Assembly (NCBI GenBank): GCA_023627715.1
Contig: JAMAHW010000092.1
Coordinates: 62,001 to 126,000 of the forward strand
DNA from: Periconia sp. R9002
Taxonomy: Eukaryota > Ascomycota > Dothideomycetes > Pleosporales > Periconiaceae
Direction of reading: 5' to 3'
DNA: 64,000 bases
The notes under the pieces were generated by a model that searched no databases, was not told the origin of the DNA, and saw nothing but the letters and a program-made list of their open reading frames with translations. Positions 1 to 10,588 of this stretch are shown here, in pieces (the stretch's first letter is position 1; the number at the start of each line of letters is the position of its first letter). A program made the translations under genes and the position numbers.

Positions 1-1409
1 TGGTGGGGCTTACTGGAACTCGAGAGGCCTCCGCAGCCGATAATTGATCGTTCTTCTCATGAATGAACTCCAAATACTTATCTATACGGGAAGTTCTGAT
101 CCCGTTAGCATGTGAAACCTGGAACATTATGCCATTGTCATACCTGATACCTCTCAGAGCTGCCTGCGCTTTGACCAAATCGCGATGCTCAGAAGAACTC
201 CGCACAGTATTGCGCACAACATAAACAAACATATCTAGAACTTCTTTAGAAGCCCCTTGAGCATTCGCATAAGCCTCCATATTGTCGATGGCAACGCCGA
301 GGATTTTATCCGAAGCTTTGAGCGCAGCGAAGCTCTTCTTCTCCTCATCAGAGGCAATCTGCGCTGCTCCCTTCAGACCCACAAAGCCATCCCCATCCTC
401 AAAGGCCCTCCAAACGAGGAGCCCAAAAGAATACACATCGGTAAGTTTCATCCCCGATTTCGTCAGAGGCTGACGGCCAGAAACTTCTGGAGCGTTGAAT
501 GGCCAAGTCCACGTCTCCAGCTCGCGGAACTCATTGGACGTCATGTCCATGATCGTGCCTCCAAAGTCGGCTAACTTGGCGGTATACTTGAATTCGTTCG
601 TGGTATCGTTGTTCTGGAAAATGAGCACGTTTTCGTGCTTCATGTCGCCGTGGACAATACCGCAGGCATGTAGTGCTGAGAGACCCCGTCCGACATCGTA
701 ACATAGCTTTTGCTTGAGCGAGAAGGAAAGTGTGTCTTGAGAGGACTGCAAGGTCTTGAAAGTTCCTGGACGCATAAAGGTATCGTGTGAATGCTCTTCA
801 TCTTATTCAGGCGCAAAGGGTTCACTCACCTAGCGACGCATACTCCATCAGAAGCACCGGGTAAGTCGATTCCGAAATGGGCGACAAACCCCACTGTATA
901 CCCAGCAAGCGAACGATATTAGGGTGATAGCGAACAGGTTCATGAAGGAGGACGCGTAGCTCGAAGAGTATGTCTTTCCAGTCACTGTGCACCCTATGGC
1001 TACTGCCCGACGATCTGCTACATCTAAGTCCAAATGCGCCAAAAAGCTTGTATCGCAAACACTAGCACCTTGAAGTATCCTCGGAAACATCTACGTCCGG
1101 AATGATCTCCTTCAAAGCAACATCGAGAGGTGGTTCTTTGGGATCCCGCATCCATCGTGCGTGCCTGACCATGAACGTTTTGCCCTGACCTAAAATCTTC
1201 CCGCTCTCTACGCTCGAGGAGTCGTCAAGCACGATGGGTGAGAGGGATCGGAGCTTCCTTTCTAGATTGGAGACATGGCATACGAACGACGAGAAGGATC
1301 CACGGGATACGGGTGGTTTTGTGGAGTGGGTTCTTTGCGTCGTCGTGTGTTCGCGAATGGTGCCGTAGTTGGAGGTGGGGAATGATTTTGCCCATTCGAA
1401 TTCGTCCAT
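1..1409 (-). CDS. Protein kinase (TKL-like), partial at the window edge
   Basis: The coding sequence runs leftward off the window; no stop codon is reached before base 1. Translation shows kinase landmarks in order: a glycine-rich loop (LGQGKTF), the beta-3 lysine (VALKEI), a catalytic loop with HGDMKHEN, a DFG motif (ADFGG), an APE-type motif (NAPEV) and the helix-F DVYSFG motif. All key catalytic residues appear present, so it is probably an active Ser/Thr or TKL-type kinase. Two introns are seen: about 1069-1030, and 829-766 (GTGAGT donor, CCAG acceptor) after MEYASLG. The ATG at 1409 is the conservative start. An alternative start at ATG 1560 works through a 76-nt intron (1490-1415) that keeps frame. 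The gene is divergent from the HeLo gene at 1654. The kinase call is firm; substrate and role are unknown. Confidence 0.8.
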
Positions 1410-1653
1410 GTTGGCTGGGTTTCATACGACGGCGATAGTCTCTTTCAGAATATGCGACGATGATCAAGTTGTGAACCACGTCGTCGTTACCTCCAGCTGC
1501 CAAGAGTGGGGAGCCTCGAATACGAGGAGCACTCTCGTAACTGCGGAAACTAACCTCCATCTGGCCAGCTATGCCGTCGCCTAAAAACAGCACATCACCC
1601 CAGTTAACCACCCCTCCACTACATTAACAAACACATATTACGCACCTAAAGAC

Positions 1654-3426
1654 ATGTCTGGATTAGAACTCCCGGGACTCCTCGTAGGGGTAGTCCCCGT
1701 CGCATACAAAGTCGCCGTTGAGGCATGGAAAGCTCTAGACGACACACTCAGTTTCCCCAATGACGTGGAAGACCTAAGCATTCGACTCGAGACGGCGAAA
1801 GCGCACTTAGGTATTTGGGCAAGAGAAGCAGGTCTTACGCAAGGCGAGCTCGTCGAAGCTTTTCGTCCCCTGGAAGAGTTGATAGTGAGGACGCTGAAAC
1901 GAATCAGCGATCTCGTATTGGAAATCGAGCGTCAAGGCAGCAAGTACGGCCTTGGTAGGGAAGACGGAGACAAAGAACAGACGCGCAATCCGAATGCTAT
2001 GATTATGCAGATGCGTAGAAGTCTGCATAGTATTGTTACCGGATCGAATGCAAGGGCGAAACTTGCATCGAAAGTGGAAGCGGAAGCGCAAAATGTGCAC
2101 AGTCTAGAAGTTGCAGTTAAGGATGTTCAAGGTTCGAGAAGAGTGCGTTGGGCAATCCGCGATAGGCAGAAATTTCAAGAGTTTGTCCAGATGCTTGAGA
2201 AGCATGTGAGTGGGCTGCAGGGCCTCGCACTTGGATACGAAAAGACGCGTATGCATCAAGAAACAACTCGCTTCGTGCTGGACATCATTAGGAGTACAAA
2301 TGAGGAAGATGCTCTTTCACAGCTATCGCATAGTCGCACTGATAGCGAGTCCGAGGAGACTTCGGATATGGACTTGATGGTTTCGCTGGCTCAGTGGAAA
2401 GCGATCAGTCTAGCTCGAGCCCAAACACTTCCAAAGAATGTGGCAGATATACAAGATTGGACATTATCAGGGAGTAGCCCAGAAGACCGGTCGAGGGCAA
2501 GATTTCTCAAAAGAGGCCAAATCAATCCGGACGCTGCCTATCTCTTCGAAAAGAAAGAATACGATCCTAACATCTCAGACGACCTGAAAGATCTCTTGCG
2601 AGAGCGAATTCGCCAGCTGGTTACTCTTCTCGGCGGAGCTCAAGCTCCGCGGCATTTACATACACTGAAGGCGCTTGGTCATATAGACGATCCAGACTAT
2701 CACTGCTGGTGGATTGTCTTTCGCTTCCCGTTAAGTCCTCTTGATAACCCTACTCCGGGAACGGAACCACTGTCTCTTCGCGCAATATACTCATTGCCGC
2801 AGAAGCCTGCGTTGGAGATGCGCTACAAACTTGCTAAACGTCTAGTTGATGCGTTTGCGCAGTTATACGGAAGCGACTGGATGCACAAAGGCATCACCAG
2901 CAAGAACATCATTTTCACGCAGACCTTAGCCTCAGAAACATTGAAAAGCTTCAAGTTCATAGAGACGGCTCTCATCCAAGGATTTAACTATTCACGCCAG
3001 CTCACACAGGCTCAGACAATCGACCGTGGGAAGATCCATAATGACCTGGAAGCCGCCATTTACCGACATCCAGCCTACCAAGGTGACGCTGCTACGGGGT
3101 ACAAGATCCAATACGACATCTACTCCTTAGGTCTGGTCTTATTTGAGATTGCCATTTGGGGACCTCTGCTAGACATTGTGGATGCTAAGTTTCGGCCTGG
3201 CAAAGAACCTAGTGTTTTGCTGTCGTCAGACATGCGGAGTTTTCACGAAGTGGAAGCCCGGGAGCTGCTACGGAGAGTGGACTTGCGCGTTGAGAACGAG
3301 TTGGCATATCGGGTAGGCACAAGGTATAAAGATGTGGTACAGTGGTGCCTACATCTCCAGACACCAGTAAGTGCTGTGGAGTTCTACAACACAGCGGCGA
3401 TACCTCTCGAAGAACTGTGTAATTAG
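1654..3426 (+). CDS. HeLo domain protein with C-terminal pseudokinase domain
   Basis: This is an uninterrupted 590-residue frame. Residues about 1-210 match the fungal HeLo (prion-inhibition and propagation) pattern: a hydrophobic start, then an LETAKAHLGIWAREAGL-like helix and a long helical region. HeLo domains are known from HET-S-type proteins, where they disrupt membranes during programmed cell death. Residues about 290-580 have a kinase fold outline, with an MHKGITSKNI segment where HRDxxxxN should be and a YDIYSLGLVLFE helix-F motif. The HRD aspartate and the DFG motif are missing, so this half is probably a pseudokinase. The gene has no introns, unlike its neighbours. I see no C-terminal amyloid-like repeat. 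Its placement head-to-head with a kinase gene suggests a regulatory pair, which is inference. Confidence 0.82.
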   Translation: MSGLELPGLLVGVVPVAYKVAVEAWKALDDTLSFPNDVEDLSIRLETAKAHLGIWAREAGLTQGELVEAFRPLEELIVRTLKRISDLVLEIERQGSKYGLGREDGDKEQTRNPNAMIMQMRRSLHSIVTGSNARAKLASKVEAEAQNVHSLEVAVKDVQGSRRVRWAIRDRQKFQEFVQMLEKHVSGLQGLALGYEKTRMHQETTRFVLDIIRSTNEEDALSQLSHSRTDSESEETSDMDLMVSLAQWKAISLARAQTLPKNVADIQDWTLSGSSPEDRSRARFLKRGQINPDAAYLFEKKEYDPNISDDLKDLLRERIRQLVTLLGGAQAPRHLHTLKALGHIDDPDYHCWWIVFRFPLSPLDNPTPGTEPLSLRAIYSLPQKPALEMRYKLAKRLVDAFAQLYGSDWMHKGITSKNIIFTQTLASETLKSFKFIETALIQGFNYSRQLTQAQTIDRGKIHNDLEAAIYRHPAYQGDAATGYKIQYDIYSLGLVLFEIAIWGPLLDIVDAKFRPGKEPSVLLSSDMRSFHEVEARELLRRVDLRVENELAYRVGTRYKDVVQWCLHLQTPVSAVEFYNTAAIPLEELCN

Positions 3427-3569
3427 ATTAGTCACAGGCTTTTTGAAAACAAATGCATGCACAGAGATGAACCAAAAAAAGAAAGGAGACTGAATCTGGA
3501 ATCCGTCAATTAATCATCCTCACGTAGTGGTGTTATCTGGGAAACACAGAGTACCCGACATATCTTCCT

Positions 3570-3845
3570 CTATGCCCGCTTGAAAACCGGTTCCTCCTCC
3601 ATCTCCGAGCCACCATTATCAGCCCCGTGAGGGAAGAAGACGTTGAATGGGCGGCCCTCTGCTTGAGTATCGGCCACGGCGGGGCCACCAGTACGGTCTA
3701 TATCGTATTTGGCGCGGGTCTCTGGGTTGGAGAGGATCGCGTAGGCCTCACAGGCCTTCTTGAATGCGGCGGCGATCTCGGCGGATGTGGCGTCAGGATT
3801 GAGGCCGAGGCTTGCGTAGTGGTCGGTGGCGGGCTTGCTCGCCAT
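3570..3845 (-). CDS. Small J-domain-like protein lacking the HPD motif
   Basis: The frame encodes 91 residues, starting at ATG 3845. Residues 8-47 read like helix I/II and helix III of a DnaJ domain: DHYASLGLNPDATSAEIAAAF, then ACEAYAILSNPETRAKYD. The part that normally carries the end of helix II and the HPD loop, needed to stimulate Hsp70 ATPase, is absent: AAFKK runs straight into ACEAY. No intron that could supply the missing part is visible. The acidic tail ends in EMEEEPVFKRA. The protein could be a J-like protein with an Hsp70-independent role or a truncated relic. A TA-rich stretch at 4045-4056, about 200 bp upstream, could serve as a TATA element. Confidence 0.6.
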   Translation of the reverse strand: MASKPATDHYASLGLNPDATSAEIAAAFKKACEAYAILSNPETRAKYDIDRTGGPAVADTQAEGRPFNVFFPHGADNGGSEMEEEPVFKRA

Positions 3846-4244
3846 GTTGGATGGGTTTGTTGAGGGGGATAATTTGGAAGACGGGTATTTGTAGATCGTC
3901 GAGATGTGTGTGTGGTGAGTAAGCTGGCACGTGCCGGGAAGACGTTTGGTGATGTCTTGAGGATTTGTGACGATTTTTCGTGAAAGTGTGGGAAGTGTGA
4001 AGGTGTGGTGGAGAGGAGATGGGATTGCGTGAGTGCGGAGAGGGATATATATATACTGGTAGCTATGCGCTCAGGTTGAGGTGAAGAGGGCTGGAAAGTC
4101 GAGGTGACGACGACAAAAGGGACTCGCAGGACCTTTTTGACTCGGTGAAGTAAGATTCTTGGGATTCGGTGGTGAAGTAGGAATTTGGCCCTAGGCAGCA
4201 GCAAAACAACAAGGTCGTCGTGCTCCGCAATGAACTGACGTCTC

Positions 4245-5385
4245 CTACGAGTTTTTCTTAGTCATGTGCATGCCGCTTGCGCCGTGCTCCCTTCCCCACT
4301 TCTTCACCTTCGAATCCATATCCCAGCGGATCCATACCATGACGACCATTGTCAACCACCCGAGAATTGTATCCACCAAGCCTCTCCAGAAGCCACCTCT
4401 GATAGCTCCACCCATCACGCTAGACATGACGAGCCGGATAATCAGGCTGGTAGGTATCAGCTCCTGTCCTCCTTCAAGACCCTTGACTGCCCTGCGTGCG
4501 CACTCTTCTGGGTCAAGAATCTGATCACCTTCTTCGAGAGACTTCGTCAGATCTGATTTTACGGCATCTTCGTCTGCGCATGACTGTGTGTGCATGGTAG
4601 CGGGGAACACAGTGTGCACACGTACGCGAGGAAGTTGGGGATGCGCTGCAGCGTACAGATTCATTTCCTGGGACAATGAATCGGAAAGAGATCTAATGGC
4701 GGCCTTGCTCGGTGCGTAAGGTGTGAACCCCGCAAATGAGTAGAAGGAGACGAAGGAGCCAGTGAAGATTATATGCCGAGCAGGAAGCGGTGTTATGGAT
4801 GATGTTGAGGAGTCGCCTGAGACCTTAAGCCAAGAATTGAGCACTGCATGCGCCATGTAGACGCACGAGAGGTAATTGCTATCCATCATGGCCTGGAACT
4901 GTTCGATGGGTGTATCAATGAACAGTGTGGGATAGGCGCTCCCGCTGCTGCACCACACCACATCCGGGGGCTGACCGTGATTCCAGTTGATGGCCTCAGC
5001 AATTACGCGAGCACACTCTGGCGCCGTAGTGACATCTGCCGTAATAGAGTGGAAGCGCTGTCTCTCAACCGAGAGTGCGCTCTCCTGAATGGTGGTCAGA
5101 CGTCAGAAACGGTTTTAAAAAACATTGAACATTGAACGCAGCAATAGAGGATGTACCGTGATGATGGATAGCGCTGATGACAAGCTTTCTTGCCCTCGGG
5201 CGACGATGACAACATTTGCACCCTTGGTAGCCAGTTGCTTTGCTACAGCGAGTCCGAGACCTTTTGATCCACCAGTGATCAAAACTGTCTGAACTCTCAT
5301 ATCAGCATTCCCGCCTCATGCACTACAAACAGCAACCTACCCGTCCATCGACCTCGAACTCATTCTTCGAAAAGAAAGCCCCCAT
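4245..5385 (-). CDS. TSC10: 3-ketodihydrosphingosine reductase (TSC10), ER membrane
   Basis: This is a short-chain dehydrogenase that reduces 3-ketosphinganine to sphinganine with NADPH, the second step of sphingolipid synthesis on the cytosolic face of the ER. Three exons: ATG at 5385 ([15 protein letters not shown]), intron 5340-5289, then the Rossmann motif TGGSKGLG, intron 5156-5085, then the rest. The catalytic region shows the FTGS serine strand and YAPSK (YxxxK). Near the C-terminus a hydrophobic stretch ([14 protein letters not shown]) fits the family's membrane anchor. The joined N-terminus VDGR-TVLITGG matches the family well, which fixes the first intron. Housekeeping gene; no sign of transfer. 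Confidence 0.88.
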
Positions 5386-5715
5386 GCTGCGCGTAGTTAT
5401 TTCCCGAAAAAATGATCGGCTTTTTGTAACTCGCTGTGTTGTCAGGATGCCGTGATGGTGGGTGGTGTCAAGGAAGCGGTTGGCGGAGTGAGAGAGGGAA
5501 CCAGGGGCATAGGCGGTTTAGCCTCACGTCGGTAAATTTCTAGCTTCCCGAGATGGTTGATCCGGTCTCTCTATTGGTTTCTTACAGCTGTGGGGAGACG
5601 AAAAAAGTAAGAGCATCCTAACCAGTTCCGTTCACTTACCTTGAGCTGGAGGCCTTAACCTCTATCACTTCACCTAAATTAGCCCCCATGCTGTAGACGT
5701 AGCGTTTTGATCAAA

Positions 5716-5859
5716 ATGACAGAATCTTCTGTATCTATAAGCCTCGCGCAGACTATCGGCCTCGCTGGAACAGCTTCTACAGCAGTACATACACATCTTA
5801 CTCAACAGCTAAAGAAACACTTAGAGCGCCCATGCAGCCTGTTTGCTTCCACAATATAA
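5716..5859 (+). pseudogene. Short frame resembling the N-terminus of a small fungal membrane protein
   Basis: An ATG at 5716 opens 47 codons ending at TAA 5857-5859. The beginning (SLAQTIGLAGTASTAV) has the look of the first transmembrane helix of DUF1772/anthrone-oxygenase-like proteins, but the rest of such a domain does not follow in any frame. It may be a truncated relic or a chance frame. The family suggestion rests on a short stretch only. Confidence 0.2.
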
Positions 5860-5915
5860 GTTCTATTACCATACAGGAAATTACTTTTCCCCTCGAATCC
5901 CCGTACTAGGTAACT

Positions 5916-6005
5916 ATACACTCTCCATCCCTACCTGTGTCGATACCCAGGGTAGCAATACTCTGTGAGGATCAATTTCAATTTCAATTTCATACACTCT
6001 CCATC
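5916..6005 (-). mobile_element. Micro-element copy A with 14-bp direct repeats
   Basis: A 62-bp unit (5930-5991) is bracketed by exact 14-bp direct repeats ATACACTCTCCATC at 5916-5929 and 5992-6005. On the + strand the unit begins near CCTACCTGTGTCGATACC, contains the near-palindrome TACCCAGGGTA at 5945-5955, and ends in three CAATTT-type repeats. The same unit recurs at 30.5, 57.0 and 62.2 kb with different flanking repeats, so the flanks look like target-site duplications. In the orientation used here the tail is the 3' end and lies on the right. Strand is given relative to the copies at 30.5 and 62.2 kb. It has no coding capacity. Confidence 0.75.
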
Positions 6006-6908
6006 GACTGAATCTCGAGGCGAATCGGACTGCCAGCCCATACCATTGGGCGTCTGAAAAGCGTGAACGGGGATGGTCAAACATTTTGTCTCCGTGGAAA
6101 TTTCTCAAAAAGTTAGTAGAGAAGAAAATTGACCCCGAGGCTGTAAACCTTCCGTCTAAACAAAAGAGCTCATCTTTTTGAGGGAACATCGTGTGTACTG
6201 AAGGTGCCTTTATTATGTATCCAGGTCAATGCTTCTGAAATACAACATTAAGTAGCAGATGACTTGAAGAGCACTTAGATGAGACTGTACTTGCCATCAT
6301 CAACCTCTCACTGACTAGATGCTGTAGGTTATATTTATACAATCATTACCAGAACAGACGTTTCAGTATGGATGTGCGGCTCTCTACCACCCCTTCGGTT
6401 CAATTACGGCTCAATTACGACTTAGGGGACACTGACGGTATGAAGCAGTGCAAATGAAAATATCATTCATATTCAGCTAAAGTTAAGAGAGAGTATTTAG
6501 ATCGTCCAAGGAAGAGATTAGGAGTTCAATTGCCTATTTCAAATATGAACACATTGTGAGCTGAGCTCTTGAAGAGTGTGGTAAAGGTGTCTAGACGTAT
6601 AAATTCCCATCTAAATATCCTGCTCAATCTTCACCAGTCAATCAATTTCCTCATTCACATCGTCTATTGTTGATTGGTCCGTTCTATTCTATCCTTATTT
6701 TTTCCCAATTTCTACAGAGGAGACAAAGGCCACCACGCATGGCCTCCTGGGCATTCAACGCAGTCCAAAAGTATTTTTGAAAGTAGGTGATGCGAAATAC
6801 CAGTATAAGTACAGGGTTCATGAGAACGGAATCCATTTGGGAGTGCCAAATGTTGTTGGGGGATGGAGAACTGTTTCTAAATTCCACTTAACGCTCAACT
6901 GTATAGAT

Positions 6909-8813
6909 TCAATCAATTCTGATTTGCTCCTTTTTCCAAGTCAGCAGGGCGACTGGCACCTGCGCACCGGCAAACCCGATTAAAATGCGCATTTGCAAGT
7001 TGAAACCTTTGACGAACAAACTTTGTACAGCGCCCTGAACACTCTCTGAAAGATGTTTGACGGCGTCCGGACGCCTGAATATGGCCATTGTTTCTTCAAG
7101 GGGTAGTATCCCTGACAGCCTCTCGCGCAGCCAAGCATTCGCGACAGCTGTAACAATGGCGAAGGCGGTGGCGCCACCGAGGAAGCGAAATTGAATGATT
7201 AGAGCCGTGCCAACGGCTGAGAAACGTAGAAAAAGGTGTCAGTAGATGAAAAGCAACGTCTAGGGGGTGAAGTTCCGGGCAAGAACGTACATAGGTCCCG
7301 TTTCTCCGTCGCATAAGGCATCATGAGAGTTGTGACGGCAATGGCAGCGCCGACACCAAGCCCAATCATGACTTCGATACCATACATGGCTGTATATGTA
7401 GGATCATCGACGGGTCCGAAAGATAGAAGAATAACCCCCACGAGTTGTAGCACGGCCGCTAAAATACCGAGATGTACGGGCGCCACCCTGCGTTTCTTGA
7501 CGACCATGGCTACTATCATAGCACCCAGCTCCATGCAAAGGGTATATGGAAGCAAATAGACTCCAGATCTCAACGCAGTCAGACCTGCAGCAGCCTGTGA
7601 GCGGATCGGGATCGTCATCATCATGGTTGTTGAGACCGCACCACTCAGGAACGCGTTGGCAATGAGACTCATGGCAACGCGATTATTGAAGCAACGCCAA
7701 GGGAAAACGGGCTCGTGGTACTGCTTTGGGGCGTTGGTGACATAGTATTGCGAGCAGACAAAGGCAATCCAGAGGGGCACAGAAAGAACCAGCGGGATCA
7801 AGACAAGGCGCGATTTCCAGGGATGCAGATTGGCAGCTTGCTCGAAGCCTGTTATATGCATGGTCATGGCAGCCAGCAGAAGGATTCCACCTAGGTAATC
7901 AATACGATGGGCACGGCTAACTTGACTGTGTAGCACCTGTAAACGGCCGTGGTTTGGGAAGCCAGAAGGCATGAAGATGCCGATTAGAAGCATACAGACA
8001 ACCCCCGCGGGCACACTGGATGTATTAGATTTGATTCAAAAGTGCGATATGGATGAATCTCATAAGATGCAAAGAAATTTAAACTCACTTAAGTAGAAAA
8101 ACCCAAATCCACGAAGAACGATCGTTAATGACCCCACCAACTATAGGTCCAATTGACATACTACATCCGTAGAGCACAGTCAAACTCGCATAGTAAGGCG
8201 AGTATTTCGTTGGCGGGACCATTTCGAAAATGACAACCATCACGATTGCATAAACGCCACACCCGCCTATACCCTGAAAGGCGCGGCATATAATCCTACA
8301 AAACATGAGACCAAGCACGATCCCAGAAACGTTCTCACACATACAATTGAACCATGGTATTAGCGGCTGCGCAGCCACCTGAGAATACCATGAAGATGAA
8401 GACAGAGATGAGGAGTACCGTCTTACGACCATACAAATCGCTCAGCTTGGCCATAATAAGCATGAAGCTTGTGTATGTTAGTAAATACGCGGTTATCACC
8501 CAACTGCTTTGGCTAAAACTCTTAAGGTCTTCTGTGATGGACACTAATGATGTGCTGACGATGGAAATCTCGAGGTTCACGATAAAGGTTCCTATGTAGA
8601 GCCTGGGAGATATTTAGTGAACTTTTTGCCCAAGATGGAGTAAACTGATGAGAATACGCGAGTGTAGTGTAGCGTAGTTACCCACCCAAGCGTCAACATG
8701 TGCAGATTCCATCCCTTTAGATACTTTGGCGAGTCTGTGGTATCGCCTTCCGTGTCCGAGTCTACCTGGGGATGGACCTCTGAATTTTTCTCGCTGTCTT
8801 GAGACTCCATCAT
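6909..8813 (-). CDS. MFS transporter, DHA2-type drug:H+ antiporter-like
   Basis: This is a multipass plasma-membrane transporter. Exon 1 encodes a hydrophilic acidic N-terminus (MMESQDSEKNSEV) ending at HMLTLG. After a GTGGGT-donor intron follows TM1 (LYIGTFIVNLEISIV) and the MFS motif A variant KLSDLYGRK. Later parts show RAFQGIGGCGVY and GPIVGGVINDRSSWIWVF, the pattern of the DHA2 family. There are introns near 8345-8300, 8085-8015 and 7290-7225. The last exon ends in WKKEQIRID, stop at 6909-6911. Many fungal DHA2 proteins export toxins or drugs, but no biosynthetic genes adjoin this one, so the substrate is unknown. The N-terminus precedes TM1 directly and no signal peptide is expected. 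Confidence 0.82.
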
Positions 8814-9493
8814 GAGCGACTGTACGGGCCGAAAGATGGTAAGAACGTTTTGGCATATTGAGCTTTCTTTTCACAGGCGGTAGGCAATATGTTGAACCTC
8901 CTACCCGTGACTGTGCCTCACACTACGACATTGATGTTTGTTGTGTGACCAGGTGTGCATCTGTGCGTTTCTGCATGGCAGTTAGGCAAATGACGACGCA
9001 CCTGCATCCTGGGGAACACCACCATAATCACAGCCGAGGTAAGTTTTGAATCAATACTCCGGCACACCCGGAAGATAATTTGGCATGATGCCCGACAGTG
9101 AGCACACATGGAAAAGTGAGCCTGGTAGTCGAGACTCTTGCCTTTTTACTTGGCGTACGTCATGAGGCGTTTTGAGCGTGCGTTATCAATACGAGAGGTT
9201 ACATTTCAATCTATCCACTGGCCGTTCAGTCGCGAGCCGGCTTGGGTCAACTCAGTCGTCATCCGGCATTCTTTCCCACCAATGGATTCTTTGTGGGTGC
9301 AAGTCAGGCCTGATTTTCGCAACGAACGTGGATCCCTTTGCGTGGAGTAACTAGGAGGGCGGGAGCTCCCGTAGCTTACTTAGCTCCCGTCGGATTTTTA
9401 CAGCCAATACATGCTTAGATCCTCACTTCTTTGCTCATTTGGTAAGACATATGTGAAATTATACTAATGAATTAATTATTCGATAGAAACTAG
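8814..9493. other. Intergenic region between convergent or tandem minus-strand genes
   Basis: This holds the MFS promoter (right of 8813) and the 3' end of the rhodopsin-type gene. A small direct repeat TAGCTCCCGT appears twice at about 9370-9392. No supported gene. Confidence 0.55.
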
Positions 9494-10588
9494 CTAGGAT
9501 GAACTTTGCACTTCTTCGCTAACACGAGATTTTGGATGGTCGTTTGCTTCATGTACGGGGACTCGGGCAGAATGGTTGCTTCTTGTGATATCAGATATGG
9601 TTGGCAGACGAAGCTGGGTCTCCAGACTGCGCTTGCCCTGCAGTCGGAAATGTCCTGTTTGTATCATTCCAGACTCCATACTCAGGAGGAGATTTCGTAT
9701 GTATGGGATACAGACGGTAATGATACTGAGGCCCTGTACAAGTATCGAGGCCAGAAGCCATTTCCAACAGTGAAAAGTCCAGTCATCAACATGATTTTCC
9801 AGCATTCGAACTTCGTAGAGGTAGAAAGCAAAAGCCCCCATTACTCTGACTCGTGTTAGCCGTTAGCCATGGCTGAATAGATTGTTGAGTACATACGCAA
9901 GACGAGCTGCAAAACCACTAACAACGATGGACTTGCGTCTCCGCTCCATCGTCAATGGGGATACGATTACCATAGGGAGAGTGATCAAGGCTAATTCTAC
10001 CCCGAGATTGACCCCCGCAAAACCTTGCCAAAAAGACGACTGATCGAGACATCTATCACCCAGGATTTTCCAGATATTGGGCGGGCGGCATGCAAAGATG
10101 GCTATGAAGAAGGACGGGATAGACGCCGCGCCGACGAGTATTGCTACAGCGAGGATTAAGACCTGATGTAACGTGTATGGGGTGACTTCTCGAAGAAATA
10201 TCAGGACTGATGACTGCGCAAAGGTTGAGACCAGCACAAGCAGGATATTTGCGGCATGGATGCGTTTCTGCAACAAATCAATTTGTTCTGGTGATAGGGT
10301 ATGTTGATGTCGTCCAATTCCTTGTGGTACGGCAAGAGATAGCGCGACAGTGAACCCAATACTGAAGCCCTGAAATAAGCATCATTAGTATGTATCTGTT
10401 TTCGATTTTCTATTTCTTACCGTTGCGAGCAACAGCACGATGTCCTCTACGATGCGCTTTCCAAGGACTACTGTAGAAAGAGCAATCTTGATCGCGACCG
10501 CAATGATAACTGAAACAATAATGACCCAAGCAACGACGCTCACTACCGGACCTAAATTGTCTTCCGTGATGGGCTCCCGCTTTTCCAT
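9494..10588 (-). CDS. Fungal rhodopsin-domain-type integral membrane protein
   Basis: Three exons encode a multi-helix membrane protein. Exon 1 (ATG 10588) gives an acidic head and TM1-2 (VVSVVAWVIIVSVIIAVAIK). Exon 2 begins after an intron near 10410 and carries RIHAANILLVLVSTFAQSSVL, followed by several TM helices and a cysteine-bearing loop (ACRPPNIWKILGDRCLD). Exon 3 follows an intron starting at a GTATGT donor near 9890 and rejoins in frame as AARLA-VMGAFAFYLYEVR. The cytoplasmic tail ends in KSRVSEEVQSSS. The order resembles the fungal rhodopsin-like domain found in PTH11-related proteins, but no CFEM domain is present. Ligand and function are unknown. Confidence 0.7.

Larger units (their letters stand above)
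5386..6908. other. Intergenic region with a short gene relic and micro-element copy A
   Basis: Apart from the 47-codon frame at 5716-5859 and the short insertion at 5916-6005, listed separately, I find no convincing coding sequence. The 5' region of TSC10 lies at the left end. The right half (6200-6900) is moderately AT-rich and appears non-coding. Confidence 0.6.

Noticed and set aside
1415..1611. Extension of the left kinase to a start at 1611
   Set aside because: The codon at 1611 is GTG. An ATG at 1560 with a 76-nt intron is possible and mentioned, but ATG 1409 is the simplest start.
1654..3426. Amyloid prion-forming motif in the HeLo protein
   Set aside because: I looked for short Asn/Gly-rich or HET-s-type repeats at the C-terminus; the end is the pseudokinase domain instead.
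10140..10160. Possible fifth micro-element copy (AGTATTGCTACAG)
   Set aside because: Only the first dozen bases match; it lies inside the rhodopsin-type coding sequence and has no flanking repeat.
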